Counted from the stretch's first letter, positions 44,560-56,239 are shown. The stretch: DNA of 64,000 bases from Trichobilharzia regenti (GCA_944472135.2 OX235262.1:84914903-84978902); one strand, 5' to 3'. Numbers and translations are program-made. Notes: a model not told the origin generated them from the letters alone.

Positions 44560-44655
44560 AATGCGATTGTACAGCTTTTGAGAATCAAATCGCCGAAAAG
44601 ATATCTTTGCTGAATTTCGTGTTCTCTTCTTTCTAATGTCCATATGGGTATTTTC
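44560..44655 (+). repeat. PLE terminal repeat (pLTR) remnant
   Basis: cgattgtacagcttttgaga, atcgccgaaaagatatcttt, gctgaatttcgtgttctctt parallels 38866-38935. It closes the PLE whose C-terminus is at 43620. Confidence 0.65.
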
Positions 44656-44899
44656 CAAGAACTTAAAAAGAGCAAGGACCCTTCGACAGTGAAGGAACTC
44701 AACGGGTTTCTACGTTACTCTGTCAAACTTGCCGAAGTTAATGCAAAATTAAGAATCAGCTCAACAGGTTATATATTCAAATTATTATTCTTACTTTCTT
44801 ATTGACTGAACTGGAATGCTCGATTTCTGTCAACATGTCAACTCTTAGTACGGACATATCGACAGTCCCTTTAGGTTTATAATTTCAGTACATAACATC

Positions 44900-45105
44900 T
44901 AACACCCGTTGCATAAGAGATATCTCTCGTGGTCTGTTTACCTAGTTCATAACGTTTTAGTGTTTGAAAGTATAGGTGCCAGATCCAACTTACACTGGGA
45001 ACACTGTCACTTACTTGGATTTGCGTAAATCCAGATGAAGAGTAACAAATATAAAGTAATGTGAGTCCTGTATCCCACTGATGGTTACCAGTAGACAATT
45101 AATAC
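44900..45105 (+). mobile_element. Sm-alpha-like SINE, hammerhead decayed
   Basis: acacccgttgcataagagat, a tRNA-like part, then taaatccagatgaagagtaa, gtgagtcctgtatcccactg. The core and GAAA are both changed. Confidence 0.7.
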
Positions 45106-45427
45106 CAGGTTAACAGGCTATTTCAACGGTAATAAAAACTGCACTGAATCAGATTTACGATAATTACTGTTACGATTATAATTGCATATATTTGGCTGGA
45201 GTTACTGTTATCTATACAGTTTAAATTTCTCCAGATAATACATATATATGTTTATCAAGCTTGATATTAAGTTAATCAGTCTCTCGATATTCTTATTGCT
45301 ACACTGATAATTATTAAATGATAATAAGGCTACTGAAAAGTCTACAATAGAGTCATCCAAGACTTAATTATCTTCTCTATGCCCTTCTTAATCTTTTCCA
45401 AAAAACATACCCAGTTTACATCTCACT
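45106..45427. other. No recognised feature
   Basis: AT-rich spacer. Confidence 0.4.
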
Positions 45428-45545
45428 AACATTTTTTTTCCTTCACGTTACCAGTGGAACATAAGGCTTCAAGCTAGTGGCTTGAGGTTTCTGTAGCAAT
45501 GTCTATTTTTACAAGATGGGGTTGCTAGCCTCATGCCCAACTTTC
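45428..45545 (-). mobile_element. SINE-A, 3' part only
   Basis: Reverse complement of the SINE-A tail and body (cagtggaacataaggcttca at 45453-45472, ggggttgctagcctcatgcc at 45518-45537). The tRNA-like head is missing, a 5' truncation. Confidence 0.75.
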
Positions 45546-45841
45546 ACTAACTTAATGTTATTATTAATGTTGTTATTATTTGTCACCCTGTCAACTTACA
45601 CGGACATTGCTCAATTGGTCTGTTATGTTATACAATATTCTCCCTCATTCCACTGAGTATAGACCAGTATTCGAAACTTGCAATGTTTCTACGATGAATT
45701 TCGCCCAGACACTGCTTTGTAATTATGTCTTGTACTGGCTGTACATCTCACCTATATTCACATCATAACTATTCGTTTACTTACTTCACTTTTTTGTCCA
45801 GTGTTATTCTGTTATGTTTCTGAAATAAATATAATTCTACC
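45546..45841. other. No recognised feature
   Basis: AT-rich spacer ending in a TTATTA run that abuts the RTE 3' end. Confidence 0.4.
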
Positions 45842-46950
45842 TGTATTATTATTATTGTTCCCTTGGGTTCCTAGTGAAACATAGGCCTTCAACTGCACGT
45901 ATCCTCTTGCTTCTGTATTCTGCTCTACTTTTCACCTGCATCCATGTTAGTCCATACTGTTTCAACTCCTCTTCACAAGATCTCCTCCATATCACCCTCG
46001 CACTCACATCCCACTCGCCGCCGCTTTCCTTTCGGCCTGGTTCCACTCCACCAATGGCCTGACGCGCTCGGGATGTCATCTACCGGCCTCCTCAGCCAGT
46101 GTCCAATCCATCTCCCTCCACTTTCTCCTGCATATTAGTTGGTTGGCGATTAGTTCTTGTTTTGTTTGTTCCCAGCCATAGTTTCTTGTTGGTGATTCTT
46201 TCCGGCCCAGCCCGGCCATCTGATCTTCAGTATAGATCCAGCGAAGACAGTTGTTGGTTGGTAAAGGTGTGCAACAGGCTGTCGGAAATATTCTTTGTAA
46301 CCAGCCCGCCAAGTTTCTGATCCGTATAGAAGAGCTGACTGACTTGACGTTTGTATTGAAAATCCGACTGAATTTTGTTGTTGATTTTGAATGACGAAGA
46401 TTTCCAGATTAGTTTCAGGTTGATGAGTGTATTTCTCGCCTTCCCGATTCTTGCTCGATTTGACATCCTCGTCCGTTCTGACTGGCTGTAGTTGAGACAA
46501 TGCTCCATAGATAAGTGAAGTGAATGAAGTAACCTCTTCCAAATCCCTCCCGTCGACGGTTATTGGCGCTGGATATTGCTGTTGTTGTTGTTGGTTGGTT
46601 TTATTTTCATCACCTGCGTCTTGTCTGTGTTCACTTGGAATCCTGTCTTCGCCGGCTGCTTCTTCGACCAGTTTGTCAGTTTTCGCTTGTAAGTCTCCGA
46701 TTTTAAGTGACATCAAACACAAATCATCCAGCCGCGAAATCCAGGTCTTCTAGGTTCTTCACGTCGGTCCAGGATATTCCTGTCTTCTCGTTTCCCACTG
46801 TCTGACGCATGATCCAGTTCACTACAATTAGGAATATCATTGGTGATAGTAAGCACCCTTGTCTGACTTTCTCCTGTGTTTAATCCAAACGCCTCGCTGA
46901 GTTTTCCGTTGTGGATCACTTGACATGTACCGTTGTCGTACAGCCTAGAT
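45842..46950 (-). mobile_element. RTE-type (SR2-like) LINE, RT remnant to 3' end
   Basis: Read downwards on the minus strand: IHNGKLSEAFGLNTGESQTR (RT, GVRQGCLLSP lost by frameshift), MSLKIGDLQAKTDKLVEEAA then GEDRIPSEHRQDA, ALLYGSETWRAG, ILKIRWPGW, and at the end SCEEELKQYGLTWMQVKSRA. The 3' end lies at a (TTA)n run near 45845. It is very close to 18709-19592 and to 1-185. Frameshifts break it into 190-codon and smaller open pieces. Confidence 0.9.
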
Positions 46951-46954
46951 TATT

Positions 46955-47070
46955 AGCTCGCTAGTTTTCTAGCTAGTCCCAAGCGCGGATAAAGGAGGAG
47001 GGTTGGGGCGTGGTGCTAGCAACTCTAGCTTCAAAATCTAACCAAATCGCCACAGAAACTTCAATGCACA
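46955..47070 (+). mobile_element. SINE-A-like fragment
   Basis: ggaggagggttggggcgtgg and cagaaacttcaatgc resemble the SINE-A body (gagggaaggttgggcatgag, cagaaacttcaagc). It abuts the truncated end of the RTE. Confidence 0.45.
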
Positions 47071-47655
47071 AATATAATTCTACCTTTACTGACTATTAAA
47101 TGATAGTGTTGATGGACTTTTAGCTATATGTATATTTTTGTGAGAGGAGGAGGAAGGGGTTGAGTTAAGGCTTGAAAATACTAGTGTAGTACAACACCAA
47201 TTGTCATGATAAGCTCGCTTACCGATTGTTCGCACACACACATACACAGTGGAACTGTAAACTCACATAAAATTACACGAATCAAATCATCATTTGAAAT
47301 ACTGAATACATGAATTTAATCAGTATTAAATATTCCCGTAGAAAATTTTAAAGCGAACAATGTTGTTTACAATTAGACCGTATCAGGTTTTATTTACTCA
47401 ATCTAATATACATAACTTCACAAATCAGTATTAAATATAAACCAGTCTTAGTGATTTATCAATACGATAATAAAACTGTGCAATCAGTGATAATAATGGG
47501 AATAATAATTCCAATTGAAAAAGTGGAATGATTTGTGATAACAGAAACCATGAAAAATATGATTGTAAGGGAGGTAAATAGTCTATGCTACTGAATATCT
47601 CACATTGTGATAAGGTAAACAGCAGACAAAAATATTTTGGTCTAATTTAGTTGAT
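47071..47655. other. No recognised feature
   Basis: AT-rich spacer without a coding frame. Confidence 0.4.
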
Positions 47656-47659
47656 AGAG

Positions 47660-48160
47660 TTTATTTATTGGGGAAAAAGCGAAGGCATTCAAGGTGATTC
47701 ACTGCATCCCACCAAATCTACTACATATAGCTGAGGCAGTAGGCAACCGAACTATTAAAACCAAACTGTGTGTTCAGAAGAGGTTAGTACTGTGGTGAGA
47801 GCAGGCTGCCAGCCGACTGGTTGACACTAATCTACGTTAATGTCTAGGTCACTAATATGGGCCGTGAGAAAATATGAACAAGGCTGTTTCAACAACCAAT
47901 CACAGCAAACTTAAACGGGGACAAATATGATTCGCAGATAGATGGCTCTACTCTCCGAGAAATATCGAAAACAACCAATCATAAGACTGTGTTTGTCTGC
48001 TTGCATAAGCCTTATTAATGTACATAAAATATACATAAATACGTGTTGATTTTCGTAATAAAACCATCTGTTGCCAGCCCTTGTCTTCTGTTGTTACAGT
48101 ACGACCATTATCACTGTCTTGGTCAGTCAGTATCACCGCCTATCTTCTTCATAATTTTTG
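47660..48160 (+). mobile_element. Penelope-like element, C-terminus and 3' UTR
   Basis: The plus strand reads KAFKVIHCIPPNLLHIAEAV then GNRTIKTKLCVQKRLVLW, the PLE C-terminal signature, at 47670-47790, followed by a stop and a 3' UTR. The left limit is a 5' truncation. Confidence 0.8.
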
Positions 48161-48164
48161 AAAC

Positions 48165-48325
48165 AATTAGTCCTTTTGACAAATTTGAATAAGACACTTA
48201 GAAGACAAGTATTGCGGGATGATATCATTTCGTAGTTTCTTTACAATCGCTTTACAACTAATAAAATAAAATTCATGACAGTTACTCAGTTATATAAAAT
48301 AAAAGTACATGCTAATGACCACTCA
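48165..48325. repeat. Left arm of inverted repeat (PLE pLTR type)
   Basis: agaagacaagtattgcggga, ttcgtagtttctttacaatc, acagttactcagttatataa are found in reverse complement at 48815-48975, with a small indel. It follows the PLE 3' UTR, so it is probably that element's terminal repeat. Confidence 0.75.
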
Positions 48326-48369
48326 AACTCGAATAACAAATCTAATCTTTCCAAAACAACACTTAAAAC

Positions 48370-48620
48370 TTAGTCTGATGCTCGCTAATGACTTGCTACA
48401 GGACGGATTTTCCTAGATTACTAATGAGAAGTCATGGCCAGTGAGGTTCATCCAGTCAAGTGTTCGGATGGATGTCTAACCGACGACATTTGTGGGTGGT
48501 CCCGTTAAAATCGCGAATTGATAGAAGTTAGAATTCATGGGCCATTGGATAGGGTCTCAGTGGCTGACCGGTCTATAGGGGGAGAAAGAGATGCGACGTA
48601 AAATATGTGCTAGATGACTG
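48370..48620 (+). mobile_element. SINE-C 5' part, inside an inverted repeat
   Basis: gtctgatgctcgctaatgac, ttgctacaggacggattttc, gaagtcatggccagtgaggt, gatagaagttagaattcatg, tctcagtggctgaccggtct. The box B and hammerhead-like block are missing. Confidence 0.7.
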
Positions 48621-48814
48621 ACCGAAGTCTTTGAGCTGTCAAATGTATAATTTGATTACCCTTGACTTGTAGGTTCACATATCTCTAATTCAAGGTTAAT
48701 AAAGGTGATGGAAGCACTTTGAATTAGCCATATACATCATAAACTATGTGTACAGAAAGCAGTGGACGTCAACCTTCGCCTACCAAGGACTACTAGACGT
48801 ATTTAAATGTGATT

Positions 48815-48975
48815 GGTCATAAGTATGTACTTTTATTTTATATAACTGAGTAATTGTCATGAATTTTATTTTATTATTGTGAACTATGCTAGTTTTAAAG
48901 CGATTGTAAAGAAACTACGAAATGATATAATCTCGCAGCACTTGTCTTCTAAATGCCTTATAATTTTTAGTCTTT
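48815..48975. repeat. Right arm of inverted repeat (PLE pLTR type)
   Basis: Reverse complement of 48165-48325. Confidence 0.75.
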
Positions 48976-49224
48976 ATCTTATCAACCTTTAATTTTATAA
49001 CGCCTTCCTTAAAACGCAATTTATGTACTCCCCTCACAATCTAGCATTACTCTGTCGGAATATTTGCTTTTCTTAATCTTCTTTACGTAAAACATTTATC
49101 TGGGCATTTGTTTATTTATTCAATAACTTTTTTATCGTAGATCGCTCCACATTTGCACCTCTCTTACAAATAGAATTACTGTTACTATTTGTATGACTAA
49201 CTGCACAATCTTTGAGTAATTTGG
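48976..49224. other. No recognised feature
   Basis: AT-rich spacer. Confidence 0.4.
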
Positions 49225-49287
49225 TGGAAGCCGTAATGCGCATTTCATCTCATTTAAGGCTCATCAGCCGGATATACTTGCATTCCT
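49225..49287 (-). ncRNA. Hammerhead ribozyme motif with intact CTGATGA and GAAA core
   Basis: Minus strand: arm tatatccgg, core CTGATGA (+ strand 49260-49266), stem II region gccttaaatgagat, GAAA, a self-complementary stem III ATGCGCAT, triplet ATT, arm acggcttcc. It is the only Sm-alpha copy here with both core strands unchanged, and the triplet ATT obeys the NUH rule. Weak points: stem II has a mismatch and G-U pairs, and the closing pair of stem I is G-A. Confidence 0.65.
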
Positions 49288-49400
49288 TAGCGAGTGATGG
49301 CGACCCCACTGAGGTCAGCGTTTCAAACACCAAAGCGTCACCCAATAGACCACTTATGCCACGATAGCCATCTCTTGTGCAAATGGCATCAGTTATTATT
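49225..49400 (-). mobile_element. Sm-alpha-like SINE, minus copy
   Basis: The hammerhead (49225-49287) is followed on the minus strand's 5' side by a tRNA-like part (box B-like around 49300-49325, box A-like around 49340-49360) and the head near 49370-49395 (ctcttgtgcaaatgg as reverse complement). Confidence 0.75.
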
Positions 49401-49454
49401 TGTTTTTAATTCAATTTCGGCTTTCTCTTGGATTGGTTAGATAGAATAAAAAAT

Positions 49455-49990
49455 AAAAAATAACCCACGCGGGTTGCGCAAGAGATGATTCTTTTGGCCT
49501 CGGTCTAGTAGGTGACGCTTTGACATTTGAAACGACGGTTACTGAGTTCAAGTCTCAGTGAGAAGACTATCACTGACTGAGGAAAGCAAGTGAATCTGGA
49601 TGATGAGTCTCTAGTGAGATGAAATCCGGGTCGTGGATTTATTTTGATTTTTTTTGATTTTTGATTTACAGCTTAATTCCACACTGTATTTTCAGTACAA
49701 GTATGGAATTTTCAGCATGGATATCGGTAGCCCAAATTTTGCAGGCCGACCATAAATATCAGATGTGCGTCGGTGCGGGCTCGAACTCCGGACCATGTGC
49801 ATGGTCGGCGAGAGTCCTAACCACTGTGCCACCGACGCACCACTGCTAGTAACCATCCACCAAACTACTTCAACCTGATCCTCGGATATCGTTGCAGTAT
49901 CCGCACAAGGAGCCAACACGTCAGTAGAAGCCAAAAATTTCGGTCTAATTAATCCATGGAAAAATGAAAATCGAATCAAAGATAAAAAAC
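49455..49990 (+). mobile_element. Sm-alpha-like SINE, split by a SINE-B insertion
   Basis: 49455-49640 holds the head (cgggttgcgcaagagatgat), the tRNA-like part (box B-like gagttcaagtctcag) and the hammerhead up to gggtcgtggattt. The sequence then jumps to 49850, where ccactgctagtaaccatcca and the 3' end continue to about 49990. The core reads ATGATGA (C3 to A), with GAAA at 49621-49624 and GTC at 49631-49633. Confidence 0.75.
49641..49849 (-). mobile_element. SINE-B inserted into the hammerhead of an Sm-alpha SINE
   Basis: The minus strand has the tRNA-like head (reverse complement of tgtgccaccgacgc at 49827-49840), box B (reverse complement of ggctcgaactcc), the diagnostic tail words and a T-rich left end (the A-rich tail). 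It lies in the target word ggatt/ccactgctag of the Sm-alpha copy. No clear target-site duplication is seen. Confidence 0.85.
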
Positions 49991-50194
49991 TCCACAATCT
50001 GTGTGCACGGTCTTTACATCATATTGACGAATCACAATGACTTGTTTACATTTAATATTTATTTGAAAAGTTATGCAATATTGTATAAAAGTCTGATGAG
50101 ATCTAATTAAAAACAGTTATATTTGCTAACTTGTGTTGTTCTAAATTTCATCATTATGTTGAAGCTTGTATTATTTGATAGGTGAGACGCAGAA

Positions 50195-50315
50195 GAAACC
50201 ATGGCAGAAGAAGTGGATTTTGTGGTTCAGTAGCCAAGTCGTTAACGCTCTGGAGTTTCGAATAATAAGGATTGTGTCCAAGTCCTGGTGAGACTACTCT
50301 CATTCTTCTATGCAA
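50195..50315 (+). mobile_element. Sm-alpha-like SINE, 5' half
   Basis: tttgtggttcagtagccaag, cgttaacgctctggagtttc and box B-like tgtccaagtcctggtgagac match the first half of Sm-alpha. The hammerhead part is absent. Confidence 0.6.
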
Positions 50316-51225
50316 AAACTATTCAACCAACATGATAAAGACAGGTTTTCGCGCAGGGCCATACCAGCACGCAGATATCAATCCATTTACTCCTATGGAG
50401 CTGATTGCATTAGCTGTGCGATACGTTTGCTTGTAAAAGGGCCCGTGAAGACTACCTAGCCTGGCTAGCTAGGGAAGAACTTAAGTGTGTCTTTGGCTCA
50501 ATTCCAGAACATCTTTTGAACTCAGAACCTTCAGCTGCATTTGGGATATCCTCCAAAGTCTTACACTAAATCCAATTAAACCTCTCAAAGGCGGTGAGAT
50601 CAAGACATCTAGGCATGGTCGAAGCATTATTAATTCAAAAATTTAAGTCAGTACTGTGTATCTTTAAGCGATAAATTCAGTCTTCATCTTTACCATAACT
50701 ATTATAATCAGTTAATTTTTTAAATAAATTTATTTTCATTTAATTATGTTCATTGGCCGAACTTCCTGTTTAATTTTGAATTTTTATTCGTATTTATATC
50801 GCGTGAGTGCGCATTTTGTTATTTGCTACATTTTTGCCTTTGACCGGAAGTAGTTATGGGGCTTTTTTTACCTCCTTTTCTATACTTTCACGAACATACT
50901 ACCTAATTGATGATTGCGTCAAGAAGAAAGTTTTTCCCTCTGGTGCACTCGTTTATTTTCATTTACCCTATGATGTAACGAGTATATTCGTTTGTTTTTA
51001 TTCATAACTGTATTGATGTAATGATTATTTCCTTTTATTTAGGCAGTATAATTCAAATAATCGTTACAATTTGTTTGACTGCTTTGTCTTTTGAGTTAAA
51101 TGTAATTTCATTGGTTTCTAAAAATGATTTACAAAGTCCATAATTTCATTGAACTTGTCTTCATCATAAAGATGATGAAAAGCCGGTGAAAAAAATTACA
51201 CGATTAAATTGAATAAATCCCTCTA
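50316..51225. other. No recognised feature
   Basis: 50330-50640 has a more even base composition and might be an unrecognised repeat. The rest is AT-rich and codes for nothing convincing. It may include the decayed upstream part of the CR1-like element. Confidence 0.4.
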
Positions 51226-51229
51226 AATG

Positions 51230-52258
51230 TTAGACAGTCAATTTCGTCTTTAGGCATAAATCTGACCTAAACAAACTGGTTAGCACTCACGAGGTGTGTG
51301 ACTGAAAATTGAAACCAAGTCGAAAATTAAATATCTTAACGTCATTCTATCTGCCGATCTTTCCTGGTCGTCTCATATCTTGATGATTTCTAAGAAAATA
51401 TTCTGTCTTACCTTTTACATCAAGAAGTTAAGACATTCTGGAATAACCCAACCCTTACTCCTACAATTTGCTAACTCCCATATTCTGCCTATTATTCTCT
51501 ATTGTTCCCCCTTAGTTTTTCCTGGGCCATTGAATAAAGACTATACCTTATTACGTAGGATGTTAAAGGTTGTCAGCAGGGTGAGCAACATGCCACTTAG
51601 CTAGCTTGTTAATATTCTGGTGGACAGGCACATGGACTCATGTGAAAAATGGGCTAAATCCATTCTATCTATCTAACTCACACCACCCTCGTCATTCACA
51701 ACTCTCCCCATGTATCTCATCAGGCAAAACCAGTAGCCTATATAGGAAACTATATGCTCGCACTAGTAAGTACAAAACTCAACCATACCCTACTTAGCTC
51801 GTGTTCTGTGCGATAAAGAAATCATTAGGCATGATACCTACAAATTATTAAATAGTCAGTAGAACAACTGGATCTCGTCTTCCAACTCATATCATTTATA
51901 GGTACAACGTTTTCTTTCTTTCTGTTATGTGCTGTTTTGTTTCTTTCTTCCTTACTAACTCTATTGAAACATTCTTCTTCGTTCTCTCACACTCTGTATA
52001 TCTCGACCTTTTGTCACCGCTTACGCCAGTAAATATGCTAGTATCTACTCTTCTAACACCTTCAAACATTCTGTTCACTTTTGACTTTGCTACTGATATG
52101 CTAATATGGTGTTGTCAAAACTAACTGAGATTACCCATAATCTATGTAGAATTTTATTTATTGATAATGTACTAACTGGCTGCAATACTGTAGTGAAATA
52201 CTGAGAATTCCATTCTGTATCACAAGTACTGTTTTGGAATAAAGCAAATTATTATTAT
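51230..52258 (+). mobile_element. CR1-like LINE, RT C-terminal region and 3' end
   Basis: The plus strand reads YLNVILSADLSWSSHILMIS, then KKIFCLTFYIKKLRHSGITQ, LPIILYCSPLVFPGPLNKDY and TLLRRMLKVVSRVSNMPLS, then a stop. The next stretch, LVNILVDRHMDSCEKWAKSI, continues in another frame. This is the post-palm part of a CR1-type RT. The 3' UTR to 52258 ends with aaagcaaattattattatta, a simple-repeat terminus. It is collinear with the minus-strand copy at 10470-11300. Confidence 0.85.
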
Positions 52259-52950
52259 TAAGTTTCTCTGACTACAGTACTGAAGTCTTTGAAACCGACA
52301 AGTTTTGAAATGCTTCAATGAAACTGATAGATTCTTATTATGAAGACAAATCAAAATTCATAGAAAAAGACCATGAAGCATTTTATTCCTTCATCCTTAA
52401 GATAACTAGGTTAACTTAAGCATTGTCGAGCTTAATCGTTCAATTAACATTCTTCCTTTTATGTATTTAAAGGTAATTTAAACCAAGTCTTCACTGAAAT
52501 ATATTCACCACCTATAAAGTTCTGAAGGAAAATCCACCACAGTTGCGTCTGGAAACTGAAAATATTGAAATCGCCATATATGATTTCACTAGCATCATAA
52601 ATTAAAATCCAGCAAATACTCATATCAGTAGTGTATACGATAATACTACTACCTGGTTATTCTTATTCAATAAGCGAACTGGAATTTTAAATTAAACCAT
52701 GCAAGCTGACTGAAAAAACCTTGGAAAATTGCATAACTCATTTGTTTTTTTAGTTGTTTTCGGTCGTGAACAATAATAATTTCAGTAGATGGGTTTAAAT
52801 GAATAAAAAGAGTGGAATTGTGCTTATCAAAATCTTTGTTACTATAAACGTAGGCATATTATATATTTGAGTATGTATTTGTAGGTAATTTGTTAGTTTT
52901 ACTGTAGATTCACGTCTCAAATCCACATCACTGAGGGAATCATTCAAATT
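52259..52950. other. No recognised feature
   Basis: AT-rich spacer without coding potential. Confidence 0.4.
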
Positions 52951-52954
52951 TAAG

Positions 52955-53085
52955 TAACACTTCACAGCTGCTTTGTCCTAGTATGAGGCTCTGTGGCAGA
53001 ACACACCCACGACCATGTCAGTGATTCAGTCTTCAACCTAAAGGTTACAGGGCAAGCCTCTTGATCATTTAGTCTCTGATTTGTA
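52955..53085 (-). mobile_element. SINE-C fragment, degenerate
   Basis: cacacccacgaccatgtcag, caacctaaaggttacagggc, aagcctcttgatcatttagt follows the order of the SINE-C tRNA-like part on the minus strand. It is strongly diverged. Confidence 0.4.
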
Positions 53086-53269
53086 AACAAATGACCTTAG
53101 GGTGCTCGCTGTCAAGGTCTCGAACCAAAAAAGAAGAGCTGTCCTGTGATCCTTGATTTTCTATGATTACCTGACTGATGGTGATTTGTGATGAAATTCA
53201 CCTTAATATATATATATTTTTATTAAGTTTACATAGTTATTCTTTTCCAAGCTCAAGCAATCAACAAGC

Positions 53270-53605
53270 GAAGATGGCCTGTTAGAAAGGGTGAAAAATA
53301 AGTTACTCTGGCAACGAAACAGCCAAGAACCTACTGACCGACAAATATGCAGGAGGAAATGGTGATTGACTGAGGATACGCTGAGGAGACCTTTGAGTGA
53401 TATCACATCCTAAGTAGGCTGTTAGTTGGAACCCGAAAGTGAAGCGGTACCTTGAGAGCAGATTCGACTGTGATACTGGAGAAGATTGTGTGAGGAGAAA
53501 CTAAAAGCTTATGGGCAGCAGCAGTGGAGCCAGCAGAAGAAGACGGAAGAGCACTAAGAGGAATGGAGATTTGCTTCTGAGTCTCCATGTTTTCTTAGAA
53601 ACTTC
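53270..53605 (+). mobile_element. RTE-type LINE, 3' end fragment
   Basis: caggaggaaatggtgattga, gaggatacgctgaggagacc, ggaacccgaaagtgaagcgg, ggagccagcagaagaagacg parallels 19305-19590 (IGHSLRRP, GKRRVGRQ and DRRKW regions). Many stops. Confidence 0.75.
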
Positions 53606-54495
53606 ATTCAACTCATAACTTATAATGCTGATATCGAATAAACGAAATAAAACATTGTAGCATTTCCTGTAATCATTCATGGATTTCGTATTGTCCATTC
53701 CCCTTGAATATTTCAACATTCAGTTATAATTTAAGTAGGCAATTCATACTGTTAATGAGCTACACATTATTTCTAGTCTGGCTTACCATCAAATTACCTT
53801 TAATGCTAAATATACCTGATGTATCCAGAACATTTTCAGTGTTATTTAGTTGAAAACCGAATTCACTGTCTCGCTTAAAAAAGAGATTCTGGATAAATAC
53901 GAAGACACCACAACACCTGATATTCTTAGAAAAAATATCATGCCCATTAGTCAGTCTTTGCTTCGGCTGCATAATTATTACTGCCTTTTACAAAATAACC
54001 AAACACACACCCAGCTTATGTGTGGAATCCTTTAAATATTTTATTAATTCTGCCAGTTAACTAGGCCATTTCACCAATGTCTGATTGTGATTTACAAAAT
54101 AAAACACGAGCACAATGGAAACACAAATTGGGGAATTTAGGAGATTATATCTCGGGATTATTGAAGTTCAAAAGCTCCCAGATAACTATTTTATTGGGTG
54201 ACGTATGACTGAATCCAGTCACTACATATATATATATATATCGATTTGCGAAAGCCACAACTGTCTATAAGAACTCTACGTAATCATTCTATTTTAGTCT
54301 AAAATATATAAGCATGTTATTACACTTTGGCGAATTGTTTTTTCAAGACATCAGTAGTCGCCTTTGTATAGTAAAAGAGCTCTTTATGGTTATAAGCATT
54401 ATATATATATATATATGGATATATTTTTTTCATTCAGCATTATATTTAACAATACTTGAAATTTCCTTCACTTCAGTCAGGGAATCTTTTGTAAA
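53606..54495. other. No recognised feature; (TA)n at 54224-54241 and 54400-54416
   Basis: AT-rich spacer. Open frames of 60-72 codons (for example 53760-53972) have no recognisable content. Confidence 0.4.
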
Positions 54496-54499
54496 ATTG

Positions 54500-54900
54500 T
54501 TTCTAATAGTTATACGTATGTATACCTCTTTAACAAAGGGTGACGTGGGTCTTCATGTGTGCTACATAGTGAAGGGAACAACTGAGATACTTAGCTTTAT
54601 AAACAATACTTTCTCGCGAAAATCTTTAATTAATTTTTGCTTGGACCTGTACACAGGCATTCAGAACATTATTTTTTCCGGAGATATTTCCTCGGTTAGG
54701 TACATTTTGGGCACGAAAAAAAATGTGATTTAGTCACTCACTTCTTGCATTGGGAACATATGCAGTCTTGATGCCATAAAAGAAGAGTTAAATCTACTAG
54801 GAGTCATGATCAAAAATAGATATCCGCCTCATTTCTTAAACATAAATTTAAAAGCGAAACTTATGAAGTGGAATTATTTTTTGTATCTTGTAGAATGTGT
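54500..54900 (+). mobile_element. Possible decayed PLE fragment
   Basis: The strongest word is IKEELNLLGVMIKNRYPPHF then LNINLK at about 54778-54850, resembling the PLE motif EELxxLKxxLIxNGYPxxF. The 139-codon open frame to its left (54314-54733) is AT-driven at its start and not clearly related. Confidence 0.35.
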
Positions 54901-56235
54901 TACACATACGTGTGGAAAAGAACCTAGCTGCTGACATCCTTAAAATAAGAAATCCATAACAGTTTAAAACTATGTTCGTTGCAGTTACACCTAGAGTGAA
55001 ATTTTCTATTACGTTATCGCTTTTCAACGGCCTAAAGGATGATCTGTCTGATCAACTCCATATATATATTTACTACTTTACCTGATCCAGTGGATCTACG
55101 TTTGTCGATTGTTCTAAACCATCTTCGTCCAGGAGGGTTGAGGAAGTGCATCTTGAGGGGTTTCGGTGAGGTGGAAGTAGGGCTATAAGAAATGCATCTT
55201 GTCAACTCTCGCTATTTTATCTCTCAGGCTCAACATTTGACATACTTGGAACGTATATTTTATCCTTTATAGATTCGAATATTAAATTTTCACAATGGAG
55301 GTAAACATAAGTGGCCCCAAAAAGCCATAGTTGTATATTCTAAAAAAATCTGCAGTCTGTTCCTTTTTCATGGTCATTTAGGTATTATGGACGAATTGTT
55401 AGGTGACCATTCACTCTACTCATCTTTCAACTACTTAGTATTACCGATTAATTGGCATTTATTACCTTTTTCGGGAATTAATATAGTCCTGTTCATCTCT
55501 GAGTTTTACTTAGCAATTATTGAATATTATCGGCTTCATTATTACAATCACCTATTCTTCTTATTTATCACTAATTCCATAGGCAAAAGATTATATAACA
55601 ACTTGCTGCTAAATTCTACATACTGCAAATTTCTTCTTAGTTTCTGTGGCTATTTTTCACATCTCCTATAGCTTAAGATTAATATTTTTGTATTAACCTA
55701 GATATCAATCACATTAAGAATGAAATAATTTGAATATACTGTTCAGAAACTATATAATTATGCACAGCTATTGTCAAGGGACTGATTATAAGAGAATATA
55801 ATTCTTTGCTGAGATTACGTTTTTCTGAGTGCGTATTGGAAATGTTTCATTTTTAATAATTCTTCAGGTGGTTTTGTGTTATCTGAGCTAGGTAATTTGA
55901 ATGCAAGCCTCTTATCATCTTCATAGATAACGTCGTAACTGTTAATCTCATAATGAAGAACCTCTTTGTTTTATGATGAGTAAGCGACGAACACTGCCTT
56001 CAGTACCATGATGTTGCTTACAAGCTTTGGCACCGTTTTCTGAATATTTTCAAATAATGTTGTGGCTGTCTGAGATAGTCTCTGGTTGCCAGACTATGAT
56101 TGATGTAGAAGGTACTTCTTGAAGCTGTAATGAAAATCCAAGTCACCACAGAATGAGAATCAGTGGAGTCCAAACTACTAGTCTGAAATTCTGCCAGGTA
56201 ATCAAAGGGATCTAACTGCTAGCTAATATTATCCT
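54901..56235. other. No recognised feature
   Basis: Mixed AT-rich DNA. Frames at 55387-55671 are hydrophobic and TA-driven. No family could be assigned. Confidence 0.35.
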
Positions 56236-56239
56236 TCAT

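Noticed and set aside
54314..54733. 139-codon open frame
   Set aside because: The start is AT-driven (IYIYIWIYFF) and no domain is recognisable; kept only as a low-confidence PLE remnant because of a motif further right.
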